A DNA stretch of 64,000 nt from Gymnorhina tibicen (Eukaryota; Chordata; Aves; Passeriformes; Artamidae). Location: the NCBI GenBank assembly GCA_013399875.1, contig VXAZ01003890.1:682001-746000 (forward strand), read 5' to 3'. The position numbers and the translations under genes are program-made. Numbering within the stretch: the stretch's first letter is position 1; the number at the start of each line of letters is the position of its first letter. Shown one piece after another: positions 10,151 to 22,063 of this stretch. The notes under the pieces are model-generated. The model was not told the DNA's origin. It made no database searches and worked only from the letters and a program-made list of their open reading frames with translations.

Positions 10151-12882
10151 TATCTGTGACACACGTGCTTGTGAAAATCCTTTTTCTTTTTTTTTATACA
10201 TTTTTCAGTACCTCAGCAGTAACAAAAGAAACCAAACCAAACCACACAAAATGCAACGTTTCCATCCAGGCACGAACAGATAATGTGCAAATTGCAACAA
10301 TTCAAAATCAAATCGTCTTCATGATAGAGACTTCACTAGAGGAATTACAAAGTTGTGGGGTTTTTTCATTTCATTCCCATTTAATTTCCTTTCATTTTCA
10401 GTAATACCTCTGTTAAAAATATTCATGATTAGCATGGCAGTGCAAATTTAAATTATCATTGAAATCAGCAAAATTATCTGAAAGCTTTGGCCTTATGTAA
10501 AAATGCTTCTCTATTTAAAATCAATTTGATCTCATCTGTGCTGTCCAGAGTTATAATTCCATGAAAAATAAAATGTATGAATAGCTTGCCTCTGGTTACC
10601 GTCCTCATGAGTCAGATGTCCTTATGTATAAGCAGGTTTGGGGCTGTAAACACTGTTATTCTTCCCTTAATTGAATCAATGGGAGTTCTGCTAGTAATTT
10701 CAGTGGGAAACAGTTTTTTCTAATGAAATGCTTTATATTTTTAAGGCGCCTCCAAGTTTGCATGAGGATTCTTTTCATCTTGGGTATAGGTTGAGCCCAG
10801 GTTTAGACTAGATAGGAGTAACAAGTCACCTCTGTATGCGTACCCCTCAAGAAAGCTAATACTGTGTAGAACATCTCAGTTTAGCCACTAAAAAAACGAG
10901 AAACAACCAAAATGAAGAATCTCTGCCAAAGATTATGTCATGGGGCCACCCCACCTGCTCCCAAAGGGCTGAGACCTTGATCCAGGGCTCTGGAGAATAC
11001 TGTGAAGGGACCTCCAGGCTGGTTTGTACGGGACATTTTTGCTCCCAGAGTAAGATAACAGTGTTTGTGGTGCTGAGCGAAAGCAATTTTGCTGCTTTGG
11101 TCTCTGCCCCACACCATGAGGGTGCACTGCAGTCAGAGCAGCTTTCCAGATCTCTGTCCTTCACCCTATTGCTTTGGGAAGGTCTGTGCTCTCTTAGTCA
11201 CTGGGGAGATCCTTTTCCTTCTTTCCTGTTTTGCTTATTACAGCTTCTGTTATTTGATGTTATCAGAGAATGAGGGATTGGGGTGTTTGAATTTGTTATA
11301 ATTTGCTCTTTATTTCCACTTTTTTTTTCTTTAGGATACATTGATTGTTGATAGGGCAAAAAGATTTGTCTATTTCACCCATTTGTTCATCAGTTAAACT
11401 TCCAGGTGCCCAGAGATATTTGTGTCCGAGAAAAAAAGGGAATCCCAACCATAATCACAGAGAAATGTGAAAACTGCAGCTAAAATATCAGTCTAGGTGG
11501 ATGGTAAGGATTATTTGACTGTTCCAGCTCACACCCCACAACAAACCAGGGCTGTGGCTTTTGTGTCTAGTTGCTCTGATCCCTCTTTCTCTGTTGCAAA
11601 GGCACAAAACAAAATAATTGTGTTTCAAGGCTGGCAACTCCTTATTCCCTAGCCCTAACTGAATCCCCCTAATATTCATGCTAAGGAACTGATCATAGGG
11701 TGTACTGTTGGTTGGTGGCTTTTTCCCACTTTTTACCATCTGTCTGCTGTGAATTCATCTAAAATCCCTCGCTTCACCAGCTAAAATGTTCTCAGCAATG
11801 CAATTTTTTTTCTCTTCTAATTATCCTTTAAATTTTCTTCTGCTCAACTCCCACACCTCCTCCCCCTTACCAGATTGTTTATACTTTTTCCAAAGAGCTT
11901 CTGAGAATTGCTTATCCTGCTCTTTTCACCCTTTTCCTGTTCCTTGTTCCAGAAATTACTCTCTTGTACCCTCCCTTGCTGTGATCTTGCAGGAGTGAAT
12001 GAGTCCTTCACGACTGTTTCTGACAAATTGCCCCATGGAGAAATAATCTGTGATATTAAGAGTATTTTCCTGTTACTCAGACCTCTCTGTTCTGCATTAG
12101 CAAGTGGGAAAGATTCCAGCGATTATGAAGAGGTTCGGTACACACCAAGAGTACTTTATTTCTGGGGAGAGATATTTCATCCAATGACATCATCAAACTC
12201 CATAAGCAGCTGCTAACTGAGATTTGACTCAAAACATGGCTGTAAAGTAATATTTGAGTGGCTGGAAAAGCGCAGCCTGGAGAGAAATCATGGGGCTGGT
12301 CCTGAGAACAGTATATACATGAAAGACTTAGGAATGAAACTCTCTGTCATCTTCCCAGCCTGGGTGCTTGATCTGGGCATGGATGCAGACAACCAGCACA
12401 AGGAATAAGTGAGACTGAGGTGTCTGGCTCCAAAATCTCATTGCCAAGACTTGTTTTTAGGTGCCATTCAAGACTGGTGACATTTGAACTCTCCTGCCTC
12501 TTCGAATTTCCTCAGCCTCAGCACAGCCCTGTCTGAGCCCCTACCTCTTTTCTAAATGTAATCAGGGAGCAGGAAGGAGGCAGCACGAGGCTGGTGTCTC
12601 CTGAGGAGCTCCGTGCAGTTTTCAGATCTTCCCTAACATGCAGTGACAGAACTGGGTTCCTCAAGAAGCTGTTACTGGTGGTTTTATGTAATAGCCAACT
12701 CCACAAACACATTTGTAGATATCTATAAAAAGCTTTTGTTGTAGTGTCTGCATATGAACTGCTAAGCACTTCATGTAACATGTATAGAACACAGTACATG
12801 TGAGGCATTCATAACAAATACAATGTCAGTTGTACAAAAATAACCGTATTAATATAATAATATGTGTTTTATATAATACTGT

Positions 12883-13169
12883 TGTGGTTTAACCCCAGCT
12901 GGCAACTAGGTACCACACAACCACTCACTCCAGTCCTCCCCTGCTCCCTGTGGGATGGGAAAGAGAAACATAAGAGCAGAAGTGAGAAAAGTCGTGGGTT
13001 GAGATAAGGACACATTAATAAGTAAAGCAAATCCATGCACACAAGCAAAGCAGAACAAGGAATTCATTCACCACTTCTCATGTTCAGGCGGGTGTTCAGC
13101 ATGCCCAGGGAAGCAGCTCTCCCTCACTCATAGCAGTTACTTGGGAAGACAAACACCATCACTCCAAAT
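12883..13169 (-). mobile_element. Truncated ERV LTR, 3' part
   Basis: The + strand begins TGTGGTTTAACCCCAGCT, continues with GGGATGGGAAAGAGA, GTGGGTTGAGATAAGG and an AT-rich ATTAATAAGTAAA, and ends in GGGAAGACAAACACCATCAC. This is the signature of a widespread avian endogenous-retrovirus LTR. In element orientation (minus strand) it reads ACTTATTAAT, then CTTATCTCAACCCAC, and ends GGGGTTAAACCACA, so the fragment is the 3' portion with its AT-rich 3'-end signal region. The 5' portion is missing and the fragment abuts a CR1 piece at about 13170. No internal retroviral coding sequence is present. Class III (ERVL-like) is my guess; the exact family was not assigned. Confidence 0.7.
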
Positions 13170-13172
13170 CAT

Positions 13173-13275
13173 GTAAGATCATTGAGTGCAAACATTAACC
13201 CAGCACTGCCAAGCCCATCACTAAACCATGTCCTCAAGCACCACATCTACAGTCATTCCACCACTTCCCTGGGCC
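13173..13275 (-). mobile_element. CR1: CR1 LINE internal fragment lacking its tail
   Basis: TAAGATCATTGAGTGCAAAC, AACCCAGCACTGCCAAGCCC, CACTAAACCATGTCCTCAAG and CCACCACTTCCCTGGGC follow the order of a CR1 3' region of the TTGGAAAAGACC subtype, read on the minus strand. The terminal 30 or so bases expected before 13173 (tail repeats and TTGGAAAAGACC) are absent; the truncated LTR sits there instead. There is also an internal deletion between the CTACA and CCACCACTTCC blocks. Confidence 0.8.
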
Positions 13276-13583
13276 TTTCAAAAACAATGACAAGGGTCTT
13301 GGCAATGGCATCAGTCAACTCTCCACAGCCTAATTTATCTATCCTGTGATGCCTTGAATGTTTAAGGGTTTAAGTGCCTCCTGCCCACATCTTCCCCTGG
13401 TGAGGTCAATGTTGCCTTTCCAAAAAATCTGCTGGTGGGATCAGGGAGCTTGGAGGCCAGAGAACAGACCTTTTGAGTAAATTTGGCAGAGTAGAAATGG
13501 AACTTTACCTTTCAAGTCCATCCACCTCACATCCAAATATTTCATTCTAACAAACATTCAAATTGTTGCAGTTCAGAGATGTT
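13276..13583. other. Non-coding spacer between two CR1 copies
   Basis: No repeat family or open frame recognised. The 13300-13400 part contains short GGTCTTGGCAATGG and GCCTTGAATG words, but nothing that identifies the missing half of the neighbouring LTR. Confidence 0.5.
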
Positions 13584-13912
13584 TCACAGAATCACAGAAT
13601 CATTAAGATTGGAAAAGACCTCTAAGATCACTGAGTCCAATCATCAACCCAGCACAACCACCATGTTCACCACTAAACCACGGCCTCAAGTGCCAAACCC
13701 ACATGTTTTTTGAACACTTCCAGGGATGGTGACTCCACCACTTCCCTGGACAGCTTGTTCCAATTCTTGACAACCCTTTCCATGAAGAAATTTTTTTCCT
13801 AATATCTAATCTAAATCTGCCCCGGGAAAACTTGAGGCCATTTCCACTCATCCTGTCACTTGTTACCTGGGAAAAGAGACCAACACCCATCTCACCACAA
13901 CCTCCTTTCAGG
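13584..13912 (-). mobile_element. CR1: CR1 LINE 3'-end fragment
   Basis: The + strand starts TCACAGAATCACAGAATC, then ATTAAGATTGGAAAAGACC and TCCAGGGATGGTGACTCCAC, and runs through the TTGTTACCTGGGA region to about CCTCCTTTCAGG, reading the CR1 tail inward on the minus strand. It belongs to the subtype with TTGGAAAAGACC rather than TTGGAAGGGACC. The 117-codon minus frame across it is fortuitous and is not ORF2. Confidence 0.95.
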
Positions 13913-16422
13913 CTTGACTTTGAATTATGTCTGTCTAAGCTGCTGTGGTGAATCATGAAAAGGTAGTCCAGAGCTTTTCACTCTTCCTCAGGCTGGTGTC
14001 CTCACCTTTATTTCCTTTCCCTTTAGGCACCATGGTTCCCTTGATAGCTGAGCTGTCCCCGTGATTCATGTGTCACTTCTTTTGAGCAGTAGCTTTTACT
14101 GTTTGAAAAACAGTAAGGACGTAACTTTTCCAGAGAGTTTTCTTTCATCAAAAACCAAACAACTCAATAGAAGTAGACCAGCTCTCACTGGTGATATTTT
14201 CACTGTCCATTATGTTCAAGCTCAGGGATTTTCTCTGAGGTTAAATTCACTCCTGTGAAAACAGAGCAATGCAACAGAGACCTTGTTCTTGGTCAGCCAG
14301 CTGGAGACAAGAGGCCACAGGAATTCTTGCAGTTGATAGGGGACAGACTGGCCTGAGCAGAAGAATGGAGAACAAGAAGAAAGCCCCCAGACCTGGACTT
14401 CTTATATGAACAATGAAAAGCAGCTGAGGGGGAAAGATAGGCAAGATACAAGACACCAGCTCTACAGTGATGCAGATTTTATTATAGTACAGCTGCTGAT
14501 CCTGAATCCTCCTGCTAGCCAGGGATGCTGCGTTTTGACTACACAGTCAGGTTTGCAGCAGAGCAAGGACTCTGACTGCACAGCTGATCAAATGAGCCAT
14601 CAATCAGGAGACTCACTTTGTGTACTTAAACCTCCTGCTGAAAGTCAGGTTATAATTCATACAGCTGAACACCTCCCAGAGCAGCTGCCTGAAACTTAAG
14701 GCAAGAGATGGTAAAGGAGGTAAAGCAGGTGAAAAATTAAATCACCAGTTACTAATAACAAACATGAGAACTCCTTCTCCTGACCTCCTTCAAATGGCAT
14801 CTAATAAAATCAAAGAAATGAGATTTTTTAACTCTTTGGGGATTACCTTTAAAGCAATTCAAGGAGGAACATTAGGAGATTACTGGAGTTGGAAATTGCT
14901 GACCATGCAAAGAGTGGGCAGTGAGCATGGCTTTAAAAGGGACAGGACTAGACAGGTGTGAAAGAGAGGCATTGTTTCTTGGTGTGACTCTGCACCACCT
15001 AAAAGCACTGGAGATGGCTGGATCCAAGCTGGATCTTGATTTGTTTGCCTACAAACAGGTTTCTAGTGACACATGAGATGGCTTGAGGTGTCTGAACAAC
15101 TGCCCAAGGAAGTCTGAAATGAGACAGTACTTCACAGACTGACAGTCTTCAAGACCAGATGCTAAAAGCCAGATTGTGAGACTCTAGGAGATCTCAAATG
15201 GCACTGTCATTATCAGACATAGTGCACATCTATACTACAGATCACTCAAGTTAGCTCAGGTGACTCCTTCCCCTTTCATAGTCTGACTAGCAGACGGGAA
15301 ACCTTTGATGCAACACTACTCTTGTGCACAGAGCATGTGCTGCTACATTAGTTTAAGCAAATTTGGTTTAATGGAATAGGCAAGGAAATTACAATAGTGT
15401 TGCAATTTAGATTCTGGAGCGTGCACAGACTTTGCATGTAAGTCATTGTAGTGTTTCTGTGCTCACCTCCTGTGCACAAAATGGGCATAACTGCATTTTC
15501 CCTTGTTTATAGAAGTGACCTCAAGTAGAATGTGTTAATCAGGAGGAGAAGCTCTGACACCCAAATAGAAGGTATTGCCATAGACATGGAGCTGATGTGC
15601 AGTAATAGCTGTTTTTGTCAGGTCAGCTGTGCTAGGGTCTTAAATGGAATACAGTCATTATGAATAACACTATAGCTAATATTCAGACAGCTCCCTAATG
15701 TTGTATTCAGTAGGAACAAGGAAATAATGACTTTCTGAAAAGAGCTTTTACTTTCTCAAAAGACAAAGGGCCTAAATGTTTTCTCCAGATATCCTTGTTT
15801 TCCAAGTTACAAGTCTTGTTTTGGTGGAGCTGGTGTGCTAAAGCACCTTAAAATATGATAGGACTATGCCAAGGCCTCTGCAAAGGTAGCAGAAGTTACT
15901 TGTTAGCAGCTCTTTAAATAGACACTCTGGTACAGATTGGGCTAGTGGAATAATGTGGAAAAAATTTGGTCTTTATGTCCCAAAAGTGAGCAGAAGGGAA
16001 AAATTAGATATCAGGATGTTGGTTTTAAATGTCATACGTATATAAATGTTAAGTCAAATTTACAGAAGTAGTTTATCTGCTGACATCATTGCCATGAACA
16101 GTACAGAAGTGAAGTGTCAGAGTATAAGTCAGACCCCAGAAAACCATCCTAACTGCTGCTCCTAGGAATATACATCTTTGTGTCTCTCTAAAGCCAAAAC
16201 TACTCTGGAAGCTGATGAAGCAGATCTTTGTAGCTGGAACATTGTTCAAAATTTGGTTCAGTATTTGGGGACTTGTCCTGTAGCATGCCATAGTCTAGGG
16301 ATATTCAGGGATGCCTTTGTTACTTCCTCAGACATCTACTATCTTCACAGGATTCCTCTCTGCTACAGAGGCTATGAAGGGGAAGGCTTAGAATTGGGTC
16401 AGTCCTTAAGATCCCCTTCCAT
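13913..16422. other. Unique non-coding DNA, no gene seen
   Basis: AT-rich sequence with only short frames (the longest is 97 codons at 14406-14699, with no domain). I recognise no repeats, RNA genes or conserved-looking blocks. Confidence 0.55.
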
Positions 16423-16675
16423 GGAATCATAGAACCATTTGGTTGGCAAAGCCCCCTAAGATCATTGAGTCCCACCATCATCACAGCACAGCCAAGCCCA
16501 CCACTAAACCAGGTTCCTCAGTGACACGTCCGCACATCTTTTAGGTATCTCCAGGGATGGTGATTCCACCACTGCTTTGGGCAGCCTCTTCCAACACTTG
16601 ACAACCCTTTCAGTGAAGAAAATTTCTTAATATCCAATAAAAACATTTTGAGGCTGTTTCCTCTTGCTTTTGGAA
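16423..16675 (-). mobile_element. CR1: CR1 LINE 3'-end fragment, diverged
   Basis: Reads TGGAATCATAGAACCATTTG, TAAGATCATTGAGTCCCACC, CCACCACTAAACCAGG and TCCAGGGATGGTGATTCCAC on the + strand, so the copy is on the minus strand. It ends in the region corresponding to GAGGCTGTTTCCTCTTG. The match is weaker than in other copies (for example TTGGCAAAGCCCC in place of TTGGAAAAGACC), suggesting an older insertion. Sequence from 16676 on no longer resembles CR1. Confidence 0.9.
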
Positions 16676-18811
16676 CATGAAAGATTGTCCTGAACATCTT
16701 ATTTTTGGTTCTCTGTTCAGTCACAGACTTTCTTTGTGTTCCATGATGACCCCAGACCATTAGAACCAGGAGCAGGAATACACTGCACTTCACACAGGGC
16801 TTCTCCCTTGTCTGGCCAGAGCCCTTGCTACTGTGCAACACCCCAAAACTCCCTGTGTGACCTCAGTGATATCCTTTCCAGCTGTGCTGCAACACCTGCT
16901 TCCTTTATTCCTATGGTAGCACTGTGAAAATGCATAAATAAACACTAAGGAAAGAGAGAAGAAGAAAGTTGCTCCCTTGGGGACTTTTATTCAAGGGAAA
17001 ACAAGACAAAGATTTTGGTGGCTCACCTTTCATCATATTTTGCTCCCATACAAGAAAGGTGTAATATATCAGGATTGCATGTCTATTTAAAGTATTGGCA
17101 GCTATTGCTTCCAAAATAAAGTTGGCTCTTAAGTATTGGGGGTCATATCAAATCCTATCACTATGTTAACACTGGATTGACAACTGTCATGAAATATTGA
17201 AACCTGGCAAAAAAGAAAACCTATCAAAATTGGCTGTCAATAAAATCAGTGAAGAAAAGAAAATGAATGTCAGTAAAGGCTTTAAGACAGTTTCAGAGAA
17301 AAAGAGATTTTTTTTCCTCTTAATCTGTTCTTAGTTCCTAAACTCAATTCATATTTTAATATGTTATTTGGATTTATTGGCTTTTTAATAGTTTGTACAA
17401 TAGATTCAGCACAAGCAAGCTATTCAGTGTTCCATTGTAAAGACAGGTGGGAATCCAAAATTGCTTTAAGAATGTAATTTCCTGATATGCAGAAGCATTT
17501 TTAATGTGCTTTCTGTATTTATTTGCTTTTATAGTTGGAAGTTTTATTAAGAAAAAAGTTGTGAGAGTGAAAAACAAAATGCAAATTTTCCCCCTAGTTT
17601 TGCTGTTGATGTTTGATTCTCTTGGCCAGAATCTTCTTTTTTGCTTCTGTAAGTAGATCAGCAAAACTCAGTGGAGAGACACAGGTGTAAAGCCAGTGCA
17701 AATATTTTCTGTGCTATGCTATGTGGTGATCCTGCCTCTCACCTCCTTTTCTTATAAAAACCTAAAAATTTCAACTAAAATCTAAAAGCTGTTCAACAAT
17801 AATTATATTTAGCTTTTGCATCATGCTTTCCTTAAGGTTCTCTCTGTGACAGCCTCCATTTCATGACAGGACAGATCTCCTAGGAAGACCAAGGGATTTT
17901 TTCAGACATGCCTAGAGAATCTGAGAGCAAAATTTCTATGGAAAGTGCACTAGTCATTCATCACTTGTGCTATTAGGAATCGCAGGTAATTTTTGGAAAG
18001 GGTTTTTTCTTCCAAATATTAGTTCCAAAAAGCCTTTCCCTCATGGAGAAATCTTTTATGGCTGTCAAAATTAGGCAGCAGCATTCCTAGAATGCTTTAA
18101 GGATGCAATTCAAAATTCAAGCCAGGTGAGATATGGAAGTCTATGTCTCTGACATGGGGAGAGCTTGCACACTGCAGACTGTGCATGTGTGGCTAAATTC
18201 CCTTCTCCAAAACACACGTCTGCATCCAAACTGCTTCTTGATTCACACTGTTCCTTGGACCAGCCTGACCATTTTCTCTAAAAGTGGAGTATGCAGGGAA
18301 ATAAAAGTTTGTGTTTCAAACAGCACTGGGGCCCCAGTCCTGTGCTGTTCCAGTCCTGTTTATTTCATTAATCAGGATGTAGCCAAAGAGACAGATTGGG
18401 AATTAAAAGCACAGACGGGGATCAGATGATTCGAATTTCATCTACTAAAATGTCAAGATGCCTACTGAGCACTGACCAGGCACCTCGTGCATAAATCAGC
18501 AGGGAAAAACTAGGAAATGTTTTCAGCTAGTGGAGAATTTTTATTTTCATTCCCAGAAAAAGTGGAAGATAAGGATATATATATTGTGTAAAAAAGAAAA
18601 GTTCAGTGCTTGTGTGTAGTCTGAAACCCCTCCATCATGAGGAACACTGCAGCATATAAGAAGGACAGGGTGATGCAAGACCTAAAGCAAACATAGATGG
18701 GTCCAGCTATGTTGTAGTAATCTGGATCTCAGATCAAAGCCAGACCTGCTGTAAATCCTTGGAGCTACCACAACTCTCTTGCTCACGCAGTAAAATAGAA
18801 AACTAAAGAAA
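16676..18811. other. Unique non-coding DNA, no gene seen
   Basis: AT-rich, with short frames only (98 codons at 18133-18429, 96 codons at 17374-17664 on the minus strand), no recognisable domain, and no repeat family identified. Confidence 0.55.
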
Positions 18812-18998
18812 GAATCATGGAGTGGTAGAATCACAAAATGCTTGGAGTTGGAAATTCTTACAGATCATCCAGCTCCAACCCCCTTCCATGAGCAGGGACA
18901 CCTTCCACTAGACCAGGTTGCTCAGAGCCCCAGTCAGCCTGGCCTCCAGACCTCCAGGGATGGGGAGTCCACAGCCTCTCTGGACAACATGCTCAGAG
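18812..18998 (-). mobile_element. CR1: CR1 LINE 3'-end fragment
   Basis: The + strand shows GAATCATGGAGTGGTAGAAT, GCTTGGAGTTGGAAATTC, ATGAGCAGGGACACCTTCCA, TAGACCAGGTTGCTCAGAGC and CCTCCAGGGATGGGGAGTCC, then TCTCTGGACAACATGC. This is the complement of the CR1 3' region, 5'-truncated at about 185 bp. The tail is diverged. Confidence 0.93.
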
Positions 18999-20136
18999 GG
19001 ATAAAATAATTTATTCAAGGTTTAATCGCAAGTCATTAGCAGAGTAAGAAAAATAATTCTGATCTGCAGCTTCCAGATGATCATGTTGCTAGCTGACTTT
19101 ATTCATAACATGCAATAGTATGCTGTTAGAGGCAGATCAAATCTCAGTGTGAAAAAAAAGCCTCTGAAAGCACCATTTTCCTTTCCTTGTCCAGGCAGGG
19201 GCCAAGCTACTACAATTGGAAAGAAAAAGCTTAAAATAATCCCCAAATCATGTTTTCAGAAATCCCCATACTTCCACCTGTGGCACACAGAGATTACAGA
19301 TGTGTCTCCTGGAGAAACTGAAATTTGGCTTATAGTTAACCAATCAGTCTACTGCAGTTCTAGGTCAGGTTTACTCATTTTTTTTTAGTACTTACATTGT
19401 GCTGGCTTACATCTAAGTTGAAGCAACTCTTTTGGATAGTGTAAGAAACATGTTTTTCTTTTTGTCTAAGCCTGATTCCACCTGGCTGTGTAACTATGGG
19501 TTTCCTGTGTATGTGGTGTCTTGGTTTTCAAAAAGCATTGTCTCTTGTGCTGACAATGAAGCCATCTCGGAAGGTGAGCTCACAGATAGCCTCAGGTGGG
19601 ATATTCTTGAGTCCGCTTGTATACAGACCTAAAAAATCTTCAAACTCAATCTACTTTCCTGTCAGTTGCAGCATTCTGCCCTACCCCTAGTTCCCAGCCT
19701 CAGTGTCCTAATTTCCTCCTGACATGAGCCTTTTTTCCTTCTGTGCTATTGTTGCTGTCATTGTTACCCTTGTTATTTGGGGAAGTGTTCTGCAGCTCCT
19801 GTTAAGCATCCTGAAGCCAAAGAAAAATGTGTTAGAAAGTCACAACAATGGGGAGGAATTCAGTGGAAATCTGCTGACAATCTTGTTAGGTCAGCAGCCC
19901 ATGGCATTGACAGCCTGGTAGTCCTAAGACCTAAAAAACTGCAATACTGGAAAGCTGACAACTTCTGCTGCCAGAAATCTGAGGGTCACTTGTCATAGCA
20001 AATGCAGGCACAGTTCCTGAGCAGTCAGGGTGAAAGCTGAGCCTGGAAGGCTCTGTGTACCTTCACCTGCTGCTGTGTAAGATCCAAATTGAAAAGGATC
20101 AGGCTGCAGAAGGACTGGTTTGTTTTTTTCTTCTGA
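18999..20136. other. Unique non-coding DNA, no gene seen
   Basis: No gene or recognised repeat. Short overlapping frames near 19432-19998 (64-73 codons) lack any domain or start context. Confidence 0.55.
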
Positions 20137-20420
20137 GCCCACATCTGCACTGCTGTGTCCAGCACTGGACTCCCCTTGGCAAGTAAGGCATCGTAAAGTG
20201 CAGATCAGCAAAGCCCCACAGAGATGGCTGGGGCTGAAGCACTTGCCTGGTGAGCAGAGGCTGAGGGGGCCCAGAGAAGCTGTGAAACCTCACCTTGGTC
20301 AGTTAAAAAATCAGATGGATGAGGTGTTGAGCAACCTGATTTTAGCTGGCCTTTGAGAAAGGCATTGAACCAGGTGGTCTTCAGAGTTCATTCCCAGCCT
20401 TGCTTATCCTGTTGTTCTGT
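20137..20420 (+). mobile_element. CR1: CR1 LINE 3'-end fragment, diverged
   Basis: On the + strand TGTGTCCAGCACTGGACTCC, GAAGCACTTGCCTGGTGAGC, AGAGGCTGAGGGGGC, GAGCAACCTGATTTTAGCTG and CCAGGTGGTCTTCAGAG follow the CR1 3' consensus order and end near GTTGTTCTGT. The copy is 5'-truncated and has large internal deletions, because the stretch between the GAGGCTGAGGG and GAGCAACCTG blocks is much shorter than expected. Confidence 0.8.
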
Positions 20421-22003
20421 CTGCCATGAGGAATTGTTATTCCAATGTTCTAATAAAAACTCTGGCCACTGGTGTATTTTATGTCTTTGGACAAAGTTAA
20501 AAAAGAAATAAAGGGTTTGGAAAGAGTTAATGTTTAAAGCTACTGATCAGTTAATGGAACCCATTAACAAACAAATCTATAGAAAACAAAAGGTAACAAA
20601 AATGTACCAAGTGTAAGCAAAAATGCAATATTATTAATTCTTTTGAAAGAGTAGAAGAATTTCAGGGGACTCAAAATAGCAAATGTTGATGAATAAATAA
20701 GTTAATTGAAAACTTTTGTTTCCAAAATGATCAGAGTAGGTTCTTTGGTTGGGGGTTTGCAGGAATCTCTGAGCAAGCAGCACCAAAAACTTTTAGGGCT
20801 GTACTTTGTGAACCAGTAGAGCAAGACTTCACTCACCAGTAGAGCCGTGCCCTTCCCTATTGCCAAAGGGTAAAGTTGCTTCTTTGTTCCACTATTGATT
20901 GCAACCATTTTTTATCTTCTGAATCTCCAGCCTTAGAGTGAAATTTGTCAGGTTTATCCTCTGCCAGAAGGTCACCTTCAAAGCAAGTTCAGCTATTTTT
21001 TGTGTAAAATACATATCAGGTAAGAAACTTGCATTCCTTTTGACCATCTTCTCTTCCTCCCACCATCATTTATTCTTATCCAAACATTTTGATTTAATCT
21101 GAATGTGCAGCTGATTGAATAACTCTTAGATTGAAGCTGGACACTTTTTGTTTACATTTTATTGTCCTTCCTCCATTAAGCTAAGGACAATCTGACTCTA
21201 TTTATGCTGCCTCTGAGCTTTTCCCTTTCAGTCCTTGCTGAAATATACCTCTGATCCCTGCATAGCAATTGGGGTAGTTTAGATTTCAGAACGGACTGCT
21301 CCCAGCAGAGTCCTAAAAAGCCCTCAGGGTCCAGCTCTTTGTGACATCCATCACTTGTTCGTGAGGTGGCATATGCAGGACCTCAGCTAATCCATGGGAC
21401 AGGTTACTCTGGAATGGCTGAACACAGACTGCAGATGGGTCTGCCTTTATTAACAGATGCAAATGGGATCACTTTTACAGTGTGCAATAAAATGTCTATT
21501 ACAGAACACTACAGCACCTACTTTTTGGTATGGTTGGCATGGCCATGTCCCCTTCCTGTGCAGGGACATCAGGGGCTCTTTAAGGCTGCCACTGGAAGTG
21601 CTCTAAAATCCCATACCAGCTGTTCCATCTGGAGAGACAGGGCAAAAAGACATGCAGTCAGATAAGCAGCATCTCAGGACTGTAGAGGACATGTTTGACT
21701 TCTGAAACAGCTATTGGACTGGAAATGCTTCACAAAAATCTCCTGCCTTTGGAGTCTTCAGGGTATCTTTGGAGTCAGACCAAGTGCTCACCCCTTTAAC
21801 CAGTCAAGTCCTGACACTGACTTGCTACCAGAACTTGATAAAAAATACAGAGGAAAAAAGCCTTTCCGCATGGGACCCTGCAAGTCATTAAAAGGAAGAA
21901 GGACCTGCCCTCCTCAGGGCGCACCAGCTGAAGATCTGATGAAAAGCTGCATGAAGCTTGGACTGAGGCTGAAAGAGCTGTCTTGCTTTCTTATGTTACT
22001 TTG
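20421..22003. other. Unique non-coding DNA, no gene seen
   Basis: AT-rich sequence with 60-100 codon frames of no recognisable family (for example 21366-21665). No repeat recognised. Confidence 0.55.
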
Positions 22004-22063
22004 GATGATGAAGTAGATGACCTTCAAAGTCCCTTCCAATCCAAACCATCTTATGATTCTAGG
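22004..22063 (+). mobile_element. CR1: CR1 LINE, 3' tail only
   Basis: TAGATGACCTTCAAAGTCCC followed by TTCCAATCCAAACCATCTTA and TGATTCTAGG is the last 50-60 bases of a CR1 element on the + strand. This is an extremely short 5'-truncated copy. Confidence 0.85.

Larger units (their letters stand above)
5821..12882. other. Unique non-coding DNA, no gene seen
   Basis: Seven kilobases without a recognisable gene or young transposon. Features within it are listed separately: an AACAC/AACAT array, a short hairpin at 6411-6434, a 9-bp tandem at 7413-7430, a GTAT/TG microsatellite at about 8293-8325, and two G+C-richer blocks at 8395-8900 and 9690-10150. Short open frames here (for example 10072-10404 and 12518-12808) show no family signature. 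Confidence 0.6.

Noticed and set aside
13603..13956. 117-codon minus-strand open frame
   Set aside because: Lies over the 3' untranslated region of a CR1 copy; no ORF2 motif is present.
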